Assembly (NCBI RefSeq): GCF_000735585.1
Contig: NZ_JNNO01000012.1
Span: 62,001 to 126,000, forward strand
Length of the DNA stretch: 64,000 nucleotides
Source of the DNA: Devosia sp. LC5
Lineage (GTDB): Bacteria > Pseudomonadota > Alphaproteobacteria > Rhizobiales > Devosiaceae
Reading direction: 5' to 3'
This document shows positions 46,192-56,346 of the stretch, piece by piece. The position numbers and the translations under genes were made by a program. The first letter of the stretch is position 1, and each line of letters begins with the position of its first letter. A model generated the notes under the pieces. The model saw only the letters and a program-made list of their open reading frames with translations. It ran no database searches and was not told the origin of the DNA.

Positions 46192-46875
46192 TTACGGAAC
46201 CAGGCGATAGCCACCCTCTTCGGTGACCAGCAGGCGCGCATTGGAGGGGTCGCGCTCGATCTTCTGGCGCAGGCGATAGATATGGGTTTCAAGCGTATGC
46301 GTGGTGACCCGGTTATTATAGCCCCAGACTTCCTTGAGCAGCACATCGCGCGTGATGGTCTTGGGACCCTGGCGATAGAGGAATTTGAGGATAGAGGTTT
46401 CCTTGTCGGTCAACCGCACCTTGCCACCATCATTGGCTTCGAGCAGCTTGGCCGAAGGCTGGAAGCTATAGGGCCCGATGGTGAAGACCACGTCCTCGCT
46501 CTGATCGTGCTGACGCAGCGCCGCATTGATTCGCGCCAGCAACACCGGAAAGCGGAACGGCTTGGTCAGGTAGTCATTGGCGCCCGATTCAAGGCCCTGA
46601 ATCTGATCGGCATCGCTATCATGACCGGTCAACATCAGGATGGGGCTTTTATAGCCTTTGGTGCGCAGCACCTTGACCGCATCGCGCCCATCCATGTCCG
46701 GCAGGCCGACATCGAGGATCATCAGATCGATATTGTTTTCCCGGGTGGCCTTGAGCGCGTCATTGGCGGTGCCGGCTTGGAGAATGTCGAACTCGTTATG
46801 CGTTTCGAGCTGCTCGACCAGGGTCTGCCGCAGATCGGTATCATCGTCCACCAGCAGAATGCGTCGCTTGTTCAT
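46192..46875 (-). CDS. OmpR/PhoB-family response regulator, CenR-like
   Basis: 227 aa. The receiver domain has the acidic pair in LLVDDDTDLR, phospho-acceptor Asp in LMILDVGLPDMDG, MLTGHDSD and the lysine in YLTKPF. The winged HTH runs RLTDKETSILKFLYRQ to LETHIYRLRQKIE. No partner kinase lies nearby. In rhizobia an orphan-located regulator of this type (CenR, envelope control) sits in a similar context; I offer that as a likely but unproven identity. ATG 46875 follows GGAGAA. Confidence 0.9.
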   Translation of the reverse strand: MNKRRILLVDDDTDLRQTLVEQLETHNEFDILQAGTANDALKATRENNIDLMILDVGLPDMDGRDAVKVLRTKGYKSPILMLTGHDSDADQIQGLESGANDYLTKPFRFPVLLARINAALRQHDQSEDVVFTIGPYSFQPSAKLLEANDGGKVRLTDKETSILKFLYRQGPKTITRDVLLKEVWGYNNRVTTHTLETHIYRLRQKIERDPSNARLLVTEEGGYRLVP

Positions 46876-47033
46876 TGTTTTCTCCGGGTTTTTGGCGCTT
46901 TGCCCGATCAAGGGTCACACTATTGCGACCGGTTTTTGTTCAACCAATCACATCGGCGTTACGACAGGCAGGAACGATACGAGAGGGTTAAAAGTTGCAA
47001 TGATCTCCGCGTTTTACCTTGCTCGTCCACGTT

Positions 47034-47726
47034 TCAGCGCGCGTCTGCCTTGGGCCGGTAGCCAAACAGCGCCGACCCAACCCGGATATGGGTAGCGCCC
47101 ATGGCAATGCCAAGCTCGAAATCCCCGCTCATGCCCATGGAGAGCCCAGGCACACCGGCAATCCCAGCCAGTTCGGCCAGATGAGCGAAATAGGGACCGG
47201 GCGGCACGCCATCGGGCGGAATGCACATCAGCCCAACGACATCGAGCCCGTGTTCGGCCCGGCAGCGCGCGACAAAAGCTGCCGTTTCGGCCGGCGCGAT
47301 GCCGCTCTTCTGAGCCTCGCCACCGATATTGACCTGCACGAAACAGGGGAGCTGCTTGCCGGCGCGCGCCATCTCCTCGGCCAGGACGATCGCCAGCTTG
47401 TCACGATCGAGCGTTTCGATGACATCGAACAGCGCCACCGCCTCACGGGCCTTGTTGGTCTGTAGCGGACCAATCAGGTGCAATTGCACATCGGGATAGG
47501 CCTGCCGCAGAGCAGGCCATTTATCCTTGGCCTCCTGCACGCGATTTTCCCCAAACACGCGCTGCCCGGCCTTGAGAAAAGGCAAAACATCCCCGGCCGA
47601 AAAGGTCTTGGACACTGCCACCAGCTCGACGTGTTCGGCGGGCGGGCCGAAGCGCTTTTGCGCCGCCGCCATGCGCGCCCGTATCTCGCCCAGGCCGCGC
47701 TCGGCAAGGATCTGCTTCTCGTCCAT
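47034..47726 (-). CDS. PLP homeostasis protein (YggS/PROSC family)
   Basis: 230-aa single-domain TIM-barrel PLP-binding protein. LVAVSKTF carries the PLP lysine, and FGENRVQEAKDKW, HLIGPLQTNK and LSMGMSGDFELGIAMGATHIRVG are family hallmarks. It buffers pyridoxal phosphate and amino-acid pools rather than catalysing a known reaction. It is divergent from leuS. Confidence 0.95.
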   Translation of the reverse strand: MDEKQILAERGLGEIRARMAAAQKRFGPPAEHVELVAVSKTFSAGDVLPFLKAGQRVFGENRVQEAKDKWPALRQAYPDVQLHLIGPLQTNKAREAVALFDVIETLDRDKLAIVLAEEMARAGKQLPCFVQVNIGGEAQKSGIAPAETAAFVARCRAEHGLDVVGLMCIPPDGVPPGPYFAHLAELAGIAGVPGLSMGMSGDFELGIAMGATHIRVGSALFGYRPKADAR

Positions 47727-47856
47727 GCTTTGGCCCTGTCCCTGTTGACCTTGAGGGGGTTTTCTGTTGATGGTCCGGTAGCCAAAATCCCCTTACAACG
47801 CAAGCGGCGCGGCAGTTTTCGCCGCTCGCGATTCCAGCATATTCGAGGACGATAAC

Positions 47857-50475
47857 GTGAGCGTCGAACGCTACAATCCGCGCGAGGCAGAGCCCCGCTG
47901 GCAGCAGGTCTGGGACGATGCCAAGAGCTTCGTGACCAATACCGACGATCCGCGCGAGCCCTATTACGTCCTCGAGATGTTCCCCTACCCCTCCGGCCGC
48001 ATTCATATGGGCCACGTGCGCAATTATACGCTCGGTGACGTCGTTGCCCGCTTCCAGCGCGCGCGGGGCAAGAATGTGCTGCACCCCATGGGTTGGGACG
48101 CTTTCGGCCTGCCGGCCGAGAATGCCGCCATGGAACGTGGGCTCAATCCCGGCACCTGGACCCGCCAGAACATCGCGACCATGAAGGCCCAGCTCAAGAC
48201 CATGGGCCTGTCGATCGACTGGACCCGTGAAATCGCCACCTGCGAGCCCCAATATTACCAGCACCAGCAATCCATGTTCATCGACATGCTGGCGGCCGGG
48301 CTGGTTACCCGCAAGAAATCCAAGGTCAATTGGGACCCGGTCGACATGACCGTGCTTGCCAATGAGCAGGTGATCGACGGCCGCGGCTGGCGCTCGGGCG
48401 CCCCGGTGGAGCAGCGCGAGCTTACCCAGTGGTTCTTCAAGATTACCGACTATGCCGAGGATTTGCTGACGGCGCTGGACGGACTGACCGATTGGCCGGA
48501 AAAAGTGCGCACTATGCAGCGCAACTGGATCGGCAAGTCCGAGGGGTTGCGCCTGCTCTTTGAACTGGTGCCCGGCAGTGACGTCAGCCAGCAGAGCATC
48601 GAGGTTTTCACCACAAGGCCTGATACCATTTTCGGCGCCTCTTTCCTGGCGCTGTCTCCCGATCACCCGCTGACGACCGAACTGGCCGCGGGCAATGCGG
48701 ACCTCAGTGAATTCGTTGCCGATTGCCATCGCCAGGGCACCGCCACCGAAACACTGGAAAAGGCCGAGAAGAAGGGCTTTTACACCGGGCTTTACGTCAA
48801 GCACCCCGTGATCGAAGGCGCGACGCTGCCCGTCTATGTCGCCAATTTCGTGCTGATGGAATATGGCACTGGCGCCATTTTTGGCTGCCCGGCCCATGAT
48901 CAGCGCGATCTCGACTTCGCCCGCAAATACGAACTGGCGGTAACGCCTGTTGTGCTACCGCCCGGCGCTGATGCGGAAACGTTCGCGATCGGCATCGAAG
49001 CCGCAGTCGATGCCGGCACAATTTACAATTCCGGGTTCCTCGACGGCTTGGCCGTGGAAGAGGCCAAGAAAGCGATTGCGAGCCATTTCGGCGCGCGCAC
49101 CGTCGATGGCCAGCCACAGGGTCGGGTTGAAGTGAACTATCGTCTGCGCGACTGGGGCCTGTCCCGCCAGCGCTATTGGGGCGCGCCCATCCCCATTATC
49201 CACTGCGAAGTCTGCGGCACGCTGCCTGTCCCGAAAAAGGACCTGCCCGTCGTGCTGCCCGAGGATGTCAGCTTCGACAAGCCCGGCAACGCTTTGGATC
49301 ACCACCCGACCTGGAAGCATACGACCTGCCCGCAATGCGGCGGCGCGGCAACCCGCGAAACCGACACCATGGACACATTCGTGGATTCGTCCTGGTATTT
49401 TGCGCGCTTCACGGCCCCCGAGGCGCCCACACCGACCATTCCGGCCGTTGCCAACCGCTGGATGCCGGTCGATCAATATATCGGGGGCATCGAACACGCG
49501 ATCCTGCACCTGCTCTATTCGCGCTTCTTCACCCGAGCCATGAAGGCCACCGGCCATATCGGGCTGGACGAGCCCTTCAAGGGCATGTTTACCCAGGGCA
49601 TGGTGACCCACGAGACCTACAAGTCCGCCGATGGCCAATGGCTGGCGCCCGAAGATGTCCGGTTCGAGACCATTGAAGGCGAAAGACGGGCGATCGAAAT
49701 TCAATCGGGCCGCCCCGCTCGCATCGGCCCCGTGGAAAAGATCTCGAAATCCAAGCGCAACGGCACCGATCCCGACGATATTTTGAAGGTCTATGGCGCC
49801 GATGCCGCCCGCTGGTTCATCCTTTCGGATTCGCCGCCGGAACGCGATATCGAGTGGACCGAAGCCGGCGTTGAAGGCGCCAGCCGCTTCCAGCAACGCA
49901 TCTGGCGCCTAGTCGGCGAAACGGTCGAAATTGCCAAACAGTCTGCTGGCATTGTTCGCGTTTCTGACGACGACGAAGCCCTGTCCTTGCGCAAAACGGT
50001 GCATCGCGCCGTACATAATGTCGGCGGCGATATTGAAGGCCTGCGCTTCAACCGTGCCGTAGCGCAGATTTACGAGTTGACCAATGCGCTGGTCCGCTCG
50101 GCCGGTCTGGTTGCAGTGGCGCCGGCTGCACGCCTTGCTGCGCTGGAAGAGGGCGTTGAACGCTTGATCCAGCTCATTGCGCCCATGATGCCCCATCTGG
50201 CCGAAACCTGCTGGGAAGCCCTCGGCAAGTCCGGCCTGGTCGCCGATGCCTTATGGCCCAGTGTCAATCCCGCTTTGCTGGTGGATGACGAGGTGACCCT
50301 GCCTATTCAGCTCAATGGCAAGCGTCGCGGCGAGATTGTCGTTCCCAAAGGTCTGGCGGCGGCCGAGGTCGAAAAACGCGTCTTGTCACTCGACGAGATT
50401 GTCCGCATGCTGGATGGCAAGGCACCCAAGAAGATCGTCATCGTGCCGGACAGGATCGTCAATGTCGTTGTCTAA
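47857..50475 (+). CDS. leuS: Leucyl-tRNA synthetase
   Basis: 872-aa class I synthetase. HMGH lies in [16 protein letters not shown] (about residues 46-61), the CP1 editing domain includes [12 protein letters not shown], and the KMSKS loop reads [15 protein letters not shown] zinc-ribbon-like CPQCGG is present. The start is GTG 47857. The 3' end overlaps lptE by 14 bp, forming the leuS-lptE-holA operon. Confidence 0.97.
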   Translation: MSVERYNPREAEPRWQQVWDDAKSFVTNTDDPREPYYVLEMFPYPSGRIHMGHVRNYTLGDVVARFQRARGKNVLHPMGWDAFGLPAENAAMERGLNPGTWTRQNIATMKAQLKTMGLSIDWTREIATCEPQYYQHQQSMFIDMLAAGLVTRKKSKVNWDPVDMTVLANEQVIDGRGWRSGAPVEQRELTQWFFKITDYAEDLLTALDGLTDWPEKVRTMQRNWIGKSEGLRLLFELVPGSDVSQQSIEVFTTRPDTIFGASFLALSPDHPLTTELAAGNADLSEFVADCHRQGTATETLEKAEKKGFYTGLYVKHPVIEGATLPVYVANFVLMEYGTGAIFGCPAHDQRDLDFARKYELAVTPVVLPPGADAETFAIGIEAAVDAGTIYNSGFLDGLAVEEAKKAIASHFGARTVDGQPQGRVEVNYRLRDWGLSRQRYWGAPIPIIHCEVCGTLPVPKKDLPVVLPEDVSFDKPGNALDHHPTWKHTTCPQCGGAATRETDTMDTFVDSSWYFARFTAPEAPTPTIPAVANRWMPVDQYIGGIEHAILHLLYSRFFTRAMKATGHIGLDEPFKGMFTQGMVTHETYKSADGQWLAPEDVRFETIEGERRAIEIQSGRPARIGPVEKISKSKRNGTDPDDILKVYGADAARWFILSDSPPERDIEWTEAGVEGASRFQQRIWRLVGETVEIAKQSAGIVRVSDDDEALSLRKTVHRAVHNVGGDIEGLRFNRAVAQIYELTNALVRSAGLVAVAPAARLAALEEGVERLIQLIAPMMPHLAETCWEALGKSGLVADALWPSVNPALLVDDEVTLPIQLNGKRRGEIVVPKGLAAAEVEKRVLSLDEIVRMLDGKAPKKIVIVPDRIVNVVV

Positions 50476-50968
50476 AGCCCTGCGCCTTGCCGCTCTTGCC
50501 GGCACTCTGGCCCTGTCAACGCTATTGGGCGCATGCAGCTTTGCGCCGGTCTATTCGAGCGGCACGCTGGCCAGCCAACCGCTGTTGAACCTGGCTTTTG
50601 CCAAACCCAATAGCCGGTTGGAACAGGTCGTCTACCAGGAGCTTTCGCTGCGCTTCGGCCATTCCGAGGCGCCCACCGCCCCACTGGCACAAGTATCCGT
50701 CAGCGCTCCCGCGGCGGATACCATGCTCTCGCAGACAGCCAATCCGGAAAAGTCGGTGGAAGTCACCGCAACGGCGACGCTCACCATCACCTATCGCGAT
50801 GGCAGCGGCAAACCTCCAGTCACACTGACGCGCTTTGCTACGGCAGGCTATACCCGTAGTGACCAGGTTCTGGCCGATCGGGAAGCCGCCAGCGAAGCCG
50901 CCGAACGCGCCGCCAGGGCCGCCGCCGAATCGCTGCGCCTCGGCCTTCTGGCGGCCCTGAGCCGCTGA
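50462..50968 (+). CDS. lptE: LPS-assembly lipoprotein LptE
   Basis: 168-aa lipoprotein. The signal peptide ends in the lipobox LLGAC, so Cys23 would be lipidated. The mature part (FAPVYSS..., two-layer alpha/beta with [11 protein letters not shown]) fits LptE, the plug of the LptD outer-membrane LPS translocon. Sequence conservation is low; operon position between leuS and holA supports the call. Confidence 0.87.
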   Translation: MSLSKALRLAALAGTLALSTLLGACSFAPVYSSGTLASQPLLNLAFAKPNSRLEQVVYQELSLRFGHSEAPTAPLAQVSVSAPAADTMLSQTANPEKSVEVTATATLTITYRDGSGKPPVTLTRFATAGYTRSDQVLADREAASEAAERAARAAAESLRLGLLAALSR

Positions 50969-51990
50969 TGAGCGCGCTCAAGGCGCATGAAGTTGCCCGC
51001 TTTCTGGCGCGCCCGGATCTGACCGAAGGCATTTTCCTCGCCTATGGACCCGATGCCGGACTGGTGCGCGAAACCGCGCAGCGGCTGATCCGTTCCCTCA
51101 CTGGAGACGATCCAGAGAGCGCCAGCCTTGTTGTACTCGACGGCAGCGAGGTGGATGCCGATCCCTCCATCCTCGCCGTCGAGGCCAAGACCATCTCGCT
51201 CTTTGGTGGCAAGCGCATCATACGTGTGCGCGGCGCGACCAAATCGCTGGTCATGACACTGACCGAGTTGCGCGACGATCCCGGCGGGGCCGCCATCGTG
51301 CTCGAAGCCGGCAATCTCGCCCCAAAGGATGCCTTGCGGGCCCTGGTTGAGGCCGCAAAGCTCGGCCGCGCCCTACCTTGCTACCCCGACAATGACGAGA
51401 CGCTGACGACGCTCATTCGCGAGACGTTTAATCATCAAGGCATTCGTGTGGATGCCGATGTCATTACTACCCTGCGCGAAATCCTCGGCAATGACCGCGA
51501 AATCACCCGCCGCGAACTCGAGAAGTTGTCGCTCTACGCCGCCAGCAGCAAGGTTCTGACGCGTGAGGATGTGCTGCTGCTCTGCGCCGACAATGGCGCC
51601 TTGGTGATCGACGCCATTCTCGACGCCACCGGCGGCGGCCATGCTGAAAAGCTGGAACTGGCGCTCAACCGCGCCTTGTCATCAGCCGTCGACCCGCAGC
51701 GCCTATTGGCCATGACCACGACACACTTTGCCAATCTGCGCCGCTGGCGGGTGGAAGTCGATGCCGGCAAAACACCGCGCGCGGTGCTGGACGGATTGCG
51801 GCCAAAGCCGCATTTTTCGCGCACCTCCGCCTTGGAACAGCAGTTGCGGCTCTGGACGGACAGTGCTCTCGCCACCGCCAGCCACCGCATCTTGCAGACT
51901 ACCGCCGACAGCCGCCGCCGCCCGGCTCTTGCGGAAACCAGCCTGCGCCGCGCCCTGCTCGCCATCTGCATGATGGCCGCATCGCACTAA
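50968..51990 (+). CDS. holA: DNA polymerase III subunit delta
   Basis: 340-aa HolA, the clamp-loader subunit that opens the beta clamp. FLAYGPDAGLVRETAQRLIR opens the AAA+ domain, and DREITRRELEKLSLYA marks domain II/III. The ATG overlaps the lptE stop (TGATG). Confidence 0.93.
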   Translation: MSALKAHEVARFLARPDLTEGIFLAYGPDAGLVRETAQRLIRSLTGDDPESASLVVLDGSEVDADPSILAVEAKTISLFGGKRIIRVRGATKSLVMTLTELRDDPGGAAIVLEAGNLAPKDALRALVEAAKLGRALPCYPDNDETLTTLIRETFNHQGIRVDADVITTLREILGNDREITRRELEKLSLYAASSKVLTREDVLLLCADNGALVIDAILDATGGGHAEKLELALNRALSSAVDPQRLLAMTTTHFANLRRWRVEVDAGKTPRAVLDGLRPKPHFSRTSALEQQLRLWTDSALATASHRILQTTADSRRRPALAETSLRRALLAICMMAASH

Positions 51991-52013
51991 TCCGCATCAG
52001 GAATCAACGTGCA

Positions 52014-52029
52014 CGTTTCACGTGAAACG
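52014..52029. promoter_or_regulatory. parS site 2
   Basis: CGTTTCACGTGAAACG: perfect 14-bp palindromic core, 15 bp from the parB stop. Confidence 0.88.
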
Positions 52030-52043
52030 TTGCGGTTACAAGA

Positions 52044-52919
52044 TCAGTTCGGGTACCCGGTCAGCCGCGCACAAATGCCGTCGAGTTGCTCAAGTGTCTT
52101 GTAGCGAATTTCCAGCTTCCCGCCACGTTCACTATGCGCCAGCGACACCGACAGCCCCAGTGCATCCGATAGCCGGCGCTCCAGCGCCACTGTATCGGCA
52201 TCTCGGCTGGCAGCGGCTTCGGTAGGCTTACGCTTGCCGGCCACATCCCGCTGCTGGCTGAGCGCTTCGGCCTCACGCACAGACAGACCGCCAGAAACGA
52301 TCTGCTGTGCCAGATGGGCCGGATCTTCCGCCGTAATCAGCGTACGGGCATGCCCTGCCGTCAGCGTGCCGCTGGCCACCATGCCGCGCACATCCTCAGG
52401 CAGCTTGAGCAGGCGCAGCGTGTTGGCGACATGCGAGCGGCTCTTGCCGATCACCTGGGCCAGGTCCTGCTGGGTATAGTCGAATTGCTCGATCAACTGG
52501 CCGTAGCCCATGGCTTCTTCGAGCGGATTGAGATCGGCGCGCTGCACATTCTCGATAATGGCGAGCTCGAGCGCTTCCTTGTCGCCGACATCGCGCACAA
52601 TGACCGGCACGTCATGCAGGCCGGCCTTTTGCGAGGCGCGCCAGCGGCGTTCGCCGGCGATGAGCTCGAAAATATTGGGATCTTCGCTCGGCCGCACCAG
52701 TAGCGGCTGCATTACACCCTTTTCGCGAATCGAATTGGTCAACTCCTCGAGCTGATCCGGATCGAAACTCCGGCGGGGATTGGCGCGATTGGCGATGATC
52801 ATTTCGACCGGCAGGCGCTTGACGCCGCCGCTCTCGGTGACTCTTGCGCCTTCGATAGTCGCCATATCGCCGATCAGCGCGGCCAGCCCGCGGCCCAGTC
52901 GTGTCGGTTTTTCGTTCAT
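52044..52919 (-). CDS. parB: Chromosome partitioning protein ParB
   Basis: 291-aa CTP-dependent clamp that loads at parS and spreads. IRLGRGLAALIGD-type N-terminus (RLGRGLAALIGD), the CTP-binding ERRWRA motif, the HTH region LAQVIGKSRSHVANTLRLLKLP and a C-terminal dimerisation segment are present. It is 9 bp downstream of parA. Confidence 0.96.
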   Translation of the reverse strand: MNEKPTRLGRGLAALIGDMATIEGARVTESGGVKRLPVEMIIANRANPRRSFDPDQLEELTNSIREKGVMQPLLVRPSEDPNIFELIAGERRWRASQKAGLHDVPVIVRDVGDKEALELAIIENVQRADLNPLEEAMGYGQLIEQFDYTQQDLAQVIGKSRSHVANTLRLLKLPEDVRGMVASGTLTAGHARTLITAEDPAHLAQQIVSGGLSVREAEALSQQRDVAGKRKPTEAAASRDADTVALERRLSDALGLSVSLAHSERGGKLEIRYKTLEQLDGICARLTGYPN

Positions 52920-52928
52920 ATCGGGCTC

Positions 52929-53729
52929 CTATGCCGCGTTGAGCTGCCGCTCACGGCGGATCACTTCGGTCGCCAGCCGCAGATAGGCCTGGCTGCCGGC
53001 ACATTTCAAATCATAGAGCAAAGCCGGCTTGCCGTAGGACGGCGCCTCCGAGAGCCGCACATTGCGCGGGATCACGGTGTCATAGACCAGATCACCCATT
53101 TCGCTGCGCACGTCCTGCAAAACCTGTTCGGAGAGATTGTTGCGCTTGTCGAACATGGTCATCACCACGCCTTGGATCGACAGGCGTGGGTTCAATGTCG
53201 AACGGATCTGCTCGATCGTCTGCAACAACTGGCTGAGACCTTCCAAAGCAAAAAACTCGCATTGCAGTGGTACCAAAACGGCATCGGCGGCCACCAGGGA
53301 ATTGATGGTCAGCAGATTCAGCGAAGGCGGGCAATCGATCAGGATATAGCTGACCGGCCGATCATTGATCGTCAGATCGTTCAATTGCTTGAAAGCATTA
53401 CGCAATTTAAATGCGCGGTCGGCCTGGCCGGCAATGGTCAGCTCAACGCCCAACAGGTCCATGGTCGAGGGAACGATGGCAACATTGGGCACGCTGGTCA
53501 TGATCGCCGATTGCGCGACACTCGCCTCGCCGACCAGCAGATCATAGGAGGACACTTCGCGATCGTTGCGGGAAATCCCCAGACCCGTCGAGGCATTACC
53601 CTGCGGGTCGAGATCAACGATCAGCACCCGTTCGCCAATGGCCGCCAAGGCCGTCGCCAGGTTGATCGCCGTCGTGGTTTTACCCACGCCGCCTTTCTGA
53701 TTGGCCAGAGTCAGAATTCGGGGCGTCAA
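52929..53729 (-). CDS. parA: Chromosome partitioning ATPase ParA
   Basis: 266-aa deviant Walker ATPase. KGGVGKTTTAINLA (about residues 10-23), DLDPQGNAS and IDCPPSLNLLT are intact. It pulls ParB-bound origins apart. The TTG at 53729 is chosen because GGAGG lies five bases before it and it matches family length. The open frame to 53789 runs into rsmG and lacks a better start. The order parA-parB follows rsmG. Confidence 0.96.
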   Translation of the reverse strand: MTPRILTLANQKGGVGKTTTAINLATALAAIGERVLIVDLDPQGNASTGLGISRNDREVSSYDLLVGEASVAQSAIMTSVPNVAIVPSTMDLLGVELTIAGQADRAFKLRNAFKQLNDLTINDRPVSYILIDCPPSLNLLTINSLVAADAVLVPLQCEFFALEGLSQLLQTIEQIRSTLNPRLSIQGVVMTMFDKRNNLSEQVLQDVRSEMGDLVYDTVIPRNVRLSEAPSYGKPALLYDLKCAGSQAYLRLATEVIRRERQLNAA

Positions 53730-53751
53730 ATCAGCCTCCAGTGTCTTTCCG

Positions 53752-54399
53752 CTAACGCACTGATTTCCGTCGCAGATTCGTGATCTCAAGGATCACTCCA
53801 CCCGGATCGGTGTCGCTAGGAACCATTAACACGTCATGGTGCCAGTGGGCACCCGAATCCGCCAATTCTTCAACATATTCCCTTCCCTTGTGCAGTAAGG
53901 CCCGGGTTTTGCTAGCGAAAAACGGCTCCATCCAGTCGCAAAGCAGCGGCATTGCCGCCAAGGCGCGGGAGGTAATGACGTCGGGATTCGGTGTTTCACG
54001 TGAATCAATCTGGTCGCTGCGCCGCGCAAAAACCGTCACTGCCAGTCCCAGTTCTCGTGCTACAGTACGGAGAAAGCTGGCCTTTCTTCCATTCGGCTCC
54101 ACCAACACGAATCGTTGCGGCCCGCCCTTGAGGGCAATGGCCAATGGCAGCGCGGGGAAACCGCCACCGCTGCCCAGGTCCATGAAATTGTGATCGCCCG
54201 CGCGCAGCAGCGGCAGAATCTGCAGGCTGTCAGCGAAATGCCGGGTCCATACCTGGTTCAGTGTTTCACGTGAAACAAGATTCTGCACCGCCTGCCACTT
54301 ACGCACCAGCTGAGCATAAGATTCCAGGTCGCCAATAGTCTGGTCCGCTGACCGTACAAAGTACGGTGCGTATTTAAGAGATGCCGCGGTCTCCGACAT
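53752..54399 (-). CDS. rsmG: 16S rRNA (guanine527-N7)-methyltransferase
   Basis: 215-aa RsmG (GidB). The SAM-binding MDLGSGGGFPALPLAIAL and ETLNQVWTRHFADSLQILPLL are family signatures. The ATG overlaps the mnmG stop (TGATG). Two parS sites lie inside its coding sequence. Confidence 0.95.
   Translation of the reverse strand: MSETAASLKYAPYFVRSADQTIGDLESYAQLVRKWQAVQNLVSRETLNQVWTRHFADSLQILPLLRAGDHNFMDLGSGGGFPALPLAIALKGGPQRFVLVEPNGRKASFLRTVARELGLAVTVFARRSDQIDSRETPNPDVITSRALAAMPLLCDWMEPFFASKTRALLHKGREYVEELADSGAHWHHDVLMVPSDTDPGGVILEITNLRRKSVR
53992..54007. promoter_or_regulatory. parS-like site 3 (inside rsmG)
   Basis: TGTTTCACGTGAATCA, one mismatch to consensus. It is within codons for the rsmG segment SRET. 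Confidence 0.78.
54262..54277. promoter_or_regulatory. parS site 4 (inside rsmG), perfect
   Basis: TGTTTCACGTGAAACA, an exact match to the bacterial parS consensus. It encodes the VSRET residues near the rsmG N-terminus. Confidence 0.95.
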
Positions 54400-56261
54400 C
54401 AGCTCGCCTTACGCAACTCGCCGCGGCGAATCACTGACAGCAACAGGGTGATCGCTGCCGGCGTCATCCCATCCAGCGCCTGTGCCTGGGCAATCGTCTG
54501 AGGCTGGTGCTGCTGTAGCTTCTGACGAAGCTCGATGGAGAGGCCGGGAATGGCCACATAGTCCACCCAATCGGGAATGGTGCGCTGCTCATCCCTGCGT
54601 ACCGCGGCAATATCGTCGCGCTGACGTTCGAGATAGACGGCATATTGCGCATCCACCACCAGCTGTTCGATGGTTGTCGCGTCAATTTCTGTGATCTCTG
54701 GCCATAGCCGAGCAACGTCAGCCGGCGTCACATCTGGATAGGACAGCAGATCGAAGGCCGAGCGCGCCTTGCCGTCCTCGTTGACAGCAATGCCGGCCTT
54801 GCGTGCAGCACTTGGCGAAACGCTCAATGTTTCGAGCAGCCTACGGCCACTTTGTAGACCATCGGCCTTGCGCCAAAACATAGATTCACGTTGTTCGCCA
54901 ACCAATCCGACCTCGATGCCCGTCTGGGTCAGGCGCTGATCCGCATTGTCGGCGCGCAGATAGAGTCGGAACTCGGCGCGCGAGGTGAACATGCGATAGG
55001 GCTCGGACACACCACGCGTCACCAGATCATCCACCATGACACCGAGATAGCTTTCGGTGCGCGACAATGTCAGCGCTTCGGCGCCGCGCGCGGCCAGGGC
55101 GGCATTGGCGCCAGCCAGCAGTCCCTGCGCGCCCGCTTCTTCATAGCCTGTCGTGCCGTTGATCTGGCCAGCGAGATAAAGGCCCGGCTGCTTCTTGACC
55201 TCGAGCGTCAGGCGCAGTTCACGCGGATCGACATAGTCATATTCGATGGCGTAGCCGGGACGGACGATCCGCACATTTTCAAGGCCTGGCATGGACCTTA
55301 AAAAGGCTTCCTGCACATCGGCTGGCAGCGAGGTAGACAGGCCGTTGGGATAGATGGTGCTGTCATCGAGCCCTTCGGGCTCAAGAAAGATCTGGTGGCT
55401 GTCGCGATCGGCGAAACGCACCACCTTGTCCTCGATGGATGGGCAATAGCGCGGCCCCCGGCTCTGGATCCGGCCGGAATACATGGCCGAGCGATGCAGA
55501 TTGTCCGAGATAATCTTGTGGGTTTCGGCCGTGGTACGGGTAATGTGGCAGCTGACTTGCGGCGTGGTGATCGCCGTGGTCAGCGCGGAAAATGCCTCTG
55601 GCGGATTATCGCCGGGCTGCTCTTCAAGGGCCGAAAAATCGATGGAGGTGCCGTCAAGACGCGCAGGCGTGCCGGTCTTGAGGCGGCCCAGATTGAGGCC
55701 AAGGGCCTCAAGCCGGGTGGACAGCCCGAGTACCGGCTTCTCGCCAACGCGGCCGGCGGGCACGGTTTCCTCACCACGATGGATCAGGCCGCGCAGGAAT
55801 GTGCCGGTAGTCAGCACCACGGCTTTGGTCGTGATCTGGCGGCCGTCCAGCAGCACCACGCCGCTGACGACGCCGTCGGTAACAACAATATCATCAACCT
55901 CGCCCTCGATGACATCGAGATTGGGCTGTGCCGTGATCGCCGCCTGCATCGCCTGGCGGTACAGTTTGCGATCAGCCTGGGCACGAGGACCGCGCACGGC
56001 GGGGCCCTTGCGGCGGTTGAGTACGCGGAACTGAATACCGGCCTGATCGGCGACGCGGCCCATCAGCCCATCCAGCGCGTCGATCTCGCGCACCAGATGG
56101 CCTTTACCGAGGCCACCAATAGCGGGATTACAACTCATTTCACCGATGGTCGCAAATTTGTGGGTCACCAGCGCGGTGGGAACGCCCAGACGTGCCGAAG
56201 CCGCGGCAGCTTCACAGCCCGCATGACCGCCTCCGACAACGATGACTGCATAGTCGCGCAT
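54399..56261 (-). CDS. mnmG: tRNA uridine-34 5-carboxymethylaminomethyl modification enzyme MnmG
   Basis: 620-aa FAD-dependent GidA that acts with MnmE on wobble U34. The dinucleotide-binding [12 protein letters not shown] (residues 8-19), the [22 protein letters not shown] signature and GTFLRGLIH are present. Length is normal. It is 82 bp downstream of mnmE, and two parS sites lie in that gap or at its edge. Confidence 0.97.
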   Translation of the reverse strand: MRDYAVIVVGGGHAGCEAAAASARLGVPTALVTHKFATIGEMSCNPAIGGLGKGHLVREIDALDGLMGRVADQAGIQFRVLNRRKGPAVRGPRAQADRKLYRQAMQAAITAQPNLDVIEGEVDDIVVTDGVVSGVVLLDGRQITTKAVVLTTGTFLRGLIHRGEETVPAGRVGEKPVLGLSTRLEALGLNLGRLKTGTPARLDGTSIDFSALEEQPGDNPPEAFSALTTAITTPQVSCHITRTTAETHKIISDNLHRSAMYSGRIQSRGPRYCPSIEDKVVRFADRDSHQIFLEPEGLDDSTIYPNGLSTSLPADVQEAFLRSMPGLENVRIVRPGYAIEYDYVDPRELRLTLEVKKQPGLYLAGQINGTTGYEEAGAQGLLAGANAALAARGAEALTLSRTESYLGVMVDDLVTRGVSEPYRMFTSRAEFRLYLRADNADQRLTQTGIEVGLVGEQRESMFWRKADGLQSGRRLLETLSVSPSAARKAGIAVNEDGKARSAFDLLSYPDVTPADVARLWPEITEIDATTIEQLVVDAQYAVYLERQRDDIAAVRRDEQRTIPDWVDYVAIPGLSIELRQKLQQHQPQTIAQAQALDGMTPAAITLLLSVIRRGELRKAS

Positions 56262-56293
56262 GATAAGATCTCCGGCGCGTCCTCATAGGCCAA

Positions 56294-56309
56294 TGTTTCA
56301 CGTGAATCA
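56294..56309. promoter_or_regulatory. parS-like site 5
   Basis: TGTTTCACGTGAATCA in the mnmE-mnmG gap, one mismatch to consensus. Confidence 0.8.
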
Positions 56310-56330
56310 ATTCACGGCGCCGCAGGGCCG

Positions 56331-56346
56331 TGTTTCACGTGAATCA
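56331..56346. promoter_or_regulatory. parS-like site 6
   Basis: TGTTTCACGTGAATCA, 37 bp from site 5 (start to start). Its last three bases are the mnmE stop codon. Confidence 0.8.
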